Part shown: positions 5,121 to 10,478 of the stretch, in pieces | Layout of the letters: each line of letters begins with the position of its first letter | Position numbering within the stretch: the stretch's first letter is position 1 | Assembly: GCA_037190665.1 (NCBI GenBank) | Contig: JBBCJT010000127.1 | Location: 1-10,478 of the forward strand | Origin: JBBCJT01 sp037190665 | GTDB taxonomy: Bacteria > Pseudomonadota > Alphaproteobacteria > Acetobacterales > Acetobacteraceae | Length of the DNA: 10,478 nt | Direction: 5' to 3' | Translations under genes and position numbers: made by a program | Notes under the pieces: model-generated | The model's database searches: none | Told to the model about the DNA's origin: nothing | Seen by the model: the letters and a program-made list of their open reading frames with translations, nothing else

Positions 5121-5942
5121 TCAGGAACTGCCCCAGGCGCGGGCCAGCCCCGTCGAGGGAATGCGCACCCGCCCCGCCTCGCCGAACCAGCGCGCGAGCC
5201 GCCCGGCCTCGGGGCGGGATGGCACGAACGGCATCGTCGCGATGCGCCCGGGCGGGGCGCCCAGCGCGGTCGCGGCCGATACCACGGCGGAGACGGTGGG
5301 CGCCGCACCGGCGGCGATCACCACCGTGTCGCGCAGGTCGTGGCGGTCTGCCGCCAGCGCGGCCTGTATCGTCGTGCGCCGGTAGCTGCCCGGCAGGCCG
5401 CCGTCGCGCACGCAGACATTCAGCGCGAAACGCGGACAGCGTTCGGCGAGCCAGCGCAGCAGCCGCTCGTCATACAGGTCGGAGGCCGTGCGGGCGCCGA
5501 CATAGAGCGTCACCCGCCGCTCGGCATTGGCGCCGAGCGCCGCGAGCACCGCTCCACCCACGGTGGACAGGCCCGCCCCGTCGGCGGCGGCCAGCACGGG
5601 GCCGTCGCCATCGAGCGGGAATGGCGTTCCGATCGGCCCCCAGACGATGGCGCGATCGCCCACGCGGAGCCGCTCCGCCGCATGCGCGCCCATGCCCGCC
5701 GGCCGGTGCTGGATGTGCAGCTCCAGCAGCGGGTCGTTGGGCAGGCTGGCGATGGCGTAGGGCCGGGGGGTCAGCCCTCCCGCGGACAGCAGGATGTGCT
5801 GGCCGGGGCGGAACTCCAGCGTGCCGGTGTCGAGCGCGAGGCAGACCCGGCGCACATCGCGGCTGACATGGCCGAGTGCCATGACGACCGCGCCATGGGC
5901 CGGCGCGCCGCTGTCGAGGCCGGGATGGCCATATCTCTCCAT
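5121..5942 (-). CDS. Ferredoxin-NADP reductase-like FAD-dependent oxidoreductase, divergent
   Basis: A 273-residue, probably cytosolic flavoprotein of the FNR/NAD(P)H-flavin reductase superfamily. The beta-barrel domain comes first: PGQHILLSAGG (46-56), the FAD motif RPYAIAS (60-66, usual RxYS/T), PAGMGAHAAERLRVGD (81-96) and GPIGTPFPL (102-110). The nucleotide-binding domain follows, with AAADGAGLSTVGG (118-130) where the family has a GGGTG-type loop, and AAGAAPTVSAVV (210-221) where it has GPPxM. These altered loops, and no cysteine cluster for 2Fe-2S, suggest changed cofactor use or a need for a separate electron carrier. The ATG at 5942 is the best start in frame but lacks a clear ribosome binding site; the next is Met21, and longer starts run into gcvP. 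It lies 68 bp after gcvP on the same strand, so it may end the gcv operon. Substrate unknown. Confidence 0.8.
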   Translation of the reverse strand: MERYGHPGLDSGAPAHGAVVMALGHVSRDVRRVCLALDTGTLEFRPGQHILLSAGGLTPRPYAIASLPNDPLLELHIQHRPAGMGAHAAERLRVGDRAIVWGPIGTPFPLDGDGPVLAAADGAGLSTVGGAVLAALGANAERRVTLYVGARTASDLYDERLLRWLAERCPRFALNVCVRDGGLPGSYRRTTIQAALAADRHDLRDTVVIAAGAAPTVSAVVSAATALGAPPGRIATMPFVPSRPEAGRLARWFGEAGRVRIPSTGLARAWGSS

Positions 5943-5957
5943 CCCGGCATCATGACG

Positions 5958-5977
5958 CCCCCGCGCAAGGGCGGGGG
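5958..5977. terminator. Hairpin between gcvP and the flavoprotein gene
   Basis: A 7-bp perfect G/C stem (CCCCCGC / GCGGGGG) with a 6-nt loop, 33 bp after the gcvP stop and 15 bp before the flavoprotein start. There is no T-run on the - strand side. It could partly terminate, protect the gcv mRNA 3' end, or lower expression of the downstream gene. Confidence 0.35.
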
Positions 5978-6010
5978 GTTCAAGCGCATGCTTTCCCCGT
6001 GACTTACCGG

Positions 6011-8880
<2,870 letters not shown>

Positions 8881-8881
<1 letters not shown>

Positions 8882-9255
8882 CACAGGCTCTCCACCAGCG
8901 CGGTGTAGGCGATCTCGTCCATCAGCGCGTCCACCTCGCCGACGGCGGCGGGCTCCATGCGGAAGAACCAGGCCTCGCCCTGCGGGTCGCGGTTGACCAG
9001 CGCCGGATCGTCCACGATCGCGCCGTTCACCTCGACGATCCTGCCCGCGATCGGCGCGTAGATGTCCGACGCCGCCTTCACGCTCTCGACCACCGCGATG
9101 GAGTCGCCGACGGCGACCTCGCGGCCGATCTCCGGCAGCTCGACGAAGACGATGTCGCCGAGCGAGCTCTGCGCGTATTCGGTGATGCCGACCGTGACGA
9201 CATCGCCGTCCCGCTCGACCCATTCGTGGTCCTTGGTGAAGCGTTTTTCGGCCAT
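8881..9255 (-). CDS. gcvH: Glycine cleavage system H-protein
   Basis: A 124-residue lipoyl carrier that shuttles the aminomethyl intermediate from GcvP to GcvT and is reoxidised by the L-protein (lipoamide dehydrogenase, not in this window). The start FTKDHEWV, the ITEYAQSSLGDIVFVELP segment (24-41) and the lipoylation loop VVESVKAASDIYAP are diagnostic; the lipoylated residue is Lys60. The C-terminal DPQGEAWFFRM is also typical. The ATG at 9255 follows the gcvT stop by 11 bp, and its AGGGA site overlaps that stop codon, so translation is likely coupled. The stop overlaps the gcvP start by one base. Frame upstream of 9255 is a shadow of gcvT. Confidence 0.97.
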
Positions 9256-9266
9256 GGCGTTTTCCC

Positions 9267-10373
9267 TCAGCGGACGTAGCGGTGCGGAACGAAAGGCATC
9301 GGAGCGACGCGCGCGGGCAAGGGCTTGCCGCGCACGATGAGCGAGAGCTGGGTGCCGTCGGCGGCATGGTCGCGGGCGACGTAGCCCATCGCCACCGGCG
9401 CGCCGACCGTGGGGCCGAACCCGCCGGAGGTCACGGTGCCGATCACCGCGCCGTCGGGGCCGGCGATCTCCGTGCCCGCGCGGGCCGGGGCGCGGCCGTC
9501 CGGGCGCAGGCCCACGCGCAGCCGCTTCGCCCCGTTCTCCATCTGGTCGCGCACGACATCGGCGCCGGGGAAGTCCCAGGCGGTGCGGCGGCGCTTGCCG
9601 ATGGTCCACATCAGCCCGGCCTCGACCGGCGTCGTGGTGGTGTCGATGTCGTTGCCGTACAGGCACAGCCCGGCTTCCAGCCGCAGGCTGTCGCGCGCGC
9701 CGAGGCCCGCGGGCGTCACGCCGTGCTTCTCGGTCAGCGCGCGTGCGAACTGCTCGGCCTTCGCCGCCGGCACGCTGATCTCGTAGCCGTCCTCGCCGGT
9801 GTAGCCGGAGCGGGAGACGAGGCAGGGCGTGCCCTCGATCACCAGTTCGCTGAAGCCCATGAACGGCATCGTCGCCGCATCGGGGGCGAATGTCGCCAGG
9901 ATGGCGGCGGCCTGCGGGCCCTGCAGCGCGAGCAGCGCGCGGTCCTCATGGCGTTCCAGCGTCACGCCCGCCGGCAGGTTCGCGGCGATGTGCGCGAAGT
10001 CCTGGTCCTTGCAGGCGGCGTTGACGACCAGGAACAGCCGGTCGCCCATGTTCGCGACCATCAGGTCGTCCATGATGCCGCCGGCGGCGTTGGTCAGCAG
10101 CGTGTAGCGCTGCCGGCCCGGCTTCAGCCCGGCGATGTCGCCCGGCACCAGCCGTTCCAGCGCGGCGGCCGCGCCCTCGCCGGACAGGCTGCCCTGGCCC
10201 ATGTGGGAGACGTCGAACAGCGCGGCGCCGGTGCGGCAGGCGGTGTGCTCGGCCATGATGCCCTCGTACTGGACGGGCATCTCGTAGCCGGCGAACGGCA
10301 CCATGCGGGCGCCGAGGCTGCGGTGCAGCGCATCGAGCGGGACGGTCTTGAGCGGTCCGGCGGTTTCGGCCAA
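9267..10373 (-). CDS. gcvT: Glycine cleavage system aminomethyltransferase, T-protein
   Basis: A 368-residue cytosolic enzyme (EC 2.1.2.10) releasing ammonia from the H-protein-bound aminomethyl group and moving the one-carbon unit to THF as 5,10-methylene-THF. Landmarks are HRSLGARMVPFAGYEMPVQY, FDVSHMGQ (53-60), NAAGGIMDDLMV (95-106) with catalytic Asp102, SRSGYTGEDGYEI in the middle, ARDSLRLEAGLCLYGND, the GKRRR loop and a C-terminal GYV...V.R barrel. The start is TTG at 10373, supported by GGGAG 8 nt upstream and by the usual N-terminal length; the next in-frame ATG (Met24) would remove conserved residues. First gene of the gcvTHP operon, just downstream of a glycine riboswitch. Confidence 0.96.
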   Translation of the reverse strand: MAETAGPLKTVPLDALHRSLGARMVPFAGYEMPVQYEGIMAEHTACRTGAALFDVSHMGQGSLSGEGAAAALERLVPGDIAGLKPGRQRYTLLTNAAGGIMDDLMVANMGDRLFLVVNAACKDQDFAHIAANLPAGVTLERHEDRALLALQGPQAAAILATFAPDAATMPFMGFSELVIEGTPCLVSRSGYTGEDGYEISVPAAKAEQFARALTEKHGVTPAGLGARDSLRLEAGLCLYGNDIDTTTTPVEAGLMWTIGKRRRTAWDFPGADVVRDQMENGAKRLRVGLRPDGRAPARAGTEIAGPDGAVIGTVTSGGFGPTVGAPVAMGYVARDHAADGTQLSLIVRGKPLPARVAPMPFVPHRYVR

Positions 10374-10381
10374 GCGCGCGA

Positions 10382-10386
10382 CTCCC
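10382..10386 (-). promoter_or_regulatory. Ribosome binding site that decides the gcvT TTG start
   Basis: GGGAG on the - strand, 8 nt before the TTG at 10373. No ATG or GTG start in this frame lies between it and conserved gcvT residues, so it supports TTG initiation. Confidence 0.6.
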
Positions 10387-10395
10387 AGAGCGGCG

Positions 10396-10415
10396 GGCGC
10401 GCGGAATTGCGCGCC
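10396..10415 (-). promoter_or_regulatory. Hairpin between riboswitch aptamer and gcvT (expression-platform candidate)
   Basis: A 7-bp perfect stem (GGCGCGC / GCGCGCC) with a 6-nt loop lies between the aptamer's 3' end and the gcvT ribosome binding site, 9 nt upstream of that site. No T-run follows, so control by translation or Rho-dependent termination is more likely than intrinsic termination. Confidence 0.4.
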
Positions 10416-10416
10416 T

Positions 10417-10478
10417 GCGAGCCCCCTCTGTCGCTTGACCTGAGAGATTCGGCGAGCCGTGCGGGACCGCCTTACTCC
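10417..10478 (-). promoter_or_regulatory. Glycine riboswitch (gcvT element), 3' part, cut by window edge
   Basis: On the - strand the sequence GCCGAATCTCTCAGG followed about 8 nt later by GACAGAGGGGG matches the conserved 3' half of a glycine aptamer (compare ATCTCTCAGGC and TCAGG...GGACAGAG in known gcvT elements). It sits about 45 nt before gcvT, as in other bacteria where glycine binding turns the gcv operon on. The 5' half with the GGAGAG and CGAAGGAGCAA elements would lie beyond the right edge, so whether it is tandem or single cannot be told. The AGAGGGGG end would be the closing-stem strand. Confidence 0.85.

Noticed and set aside
8882..9367. Upstream extension of the gcvP frame to a 1118-residue protein
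   Set aside because: The extra 162 residues are out-of-frame translation of gcvH and the gcvT end. The gcvP family start and a good ribosome binding site place the start at 8881.

Overview
The window is about 70% G+C with strongly G/C-biased third codon positions. The zapA - 6S RNA - 5-formyltetrahydrofolate cyclo-ligase arrangement, the small coiled-coil gene before zapA and the gcvTHP layout point to an alphaproteobacterium. Acetobacteraceae/Rhodospirillales is my best guess, from codon bias and protein style only. Everything looks like chromosomal housekeeping DNA. I see no phage, insertion sequence, CRISPR array, tRNA or rRNA.

Left part (1-1982): the 3' end of a HlyD-type membrane fusion protein gene (+ strand, cut by the window edge) converges on a RidA-family gene (- strand), with a perfect hairpin between them. 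Middle (2081-3478, - strand): a 143-residue protein of unknown function lies 45 bp upstream of a DhnA-type class I fructose-bisphosphate aldolase and is probably co-transcribed with it. Diverging from it (3540-4800, + strand) are a small coiled-coil protein (ZauP-like), zapA (1-nt overlap), a candidate 6S RNA and 5-formyltetrahydrofolate cyclo-ligase. This is the conserved cell-division/6S/folate block. A 320-bp non-coding stretch (4801-5120) carries a mosaic palindromic repeat.

Right part (5121-10478, - strand): a glycine-cleavage operon in the order glycine riboswitch (cut by the right edge) - gcvT - gcvH - gcvP, with tight spacing (11 bp between gcvT and gcvH, 1-nt overlap between gcvH and gcvP). 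After a 68-bp gap comes a ferredoxin-NADP reductase-like flavoprotein gene on the same strand, which may be a last cistron.

The genes share a one-carbon theme. GcvTHP splits glycine to make 5,10-methylene-THF, the cyclo-ligase recycles 5-formyl-THF, and RidA proteins in other bacteria protect PLP enzymes, including serine hydroxymethyltransferase, from reactive enamines. I found no convincing evidence of an undescribed system. The points most worth a second look are a helix that could mask the cyclo-ligase ribosome binding site at the end of the 6S RNA, the divergent flavoprotein behind gcvP, the unknown gene before the aldolase, and the soluble N-terminal extension of the HlyD-type protein.
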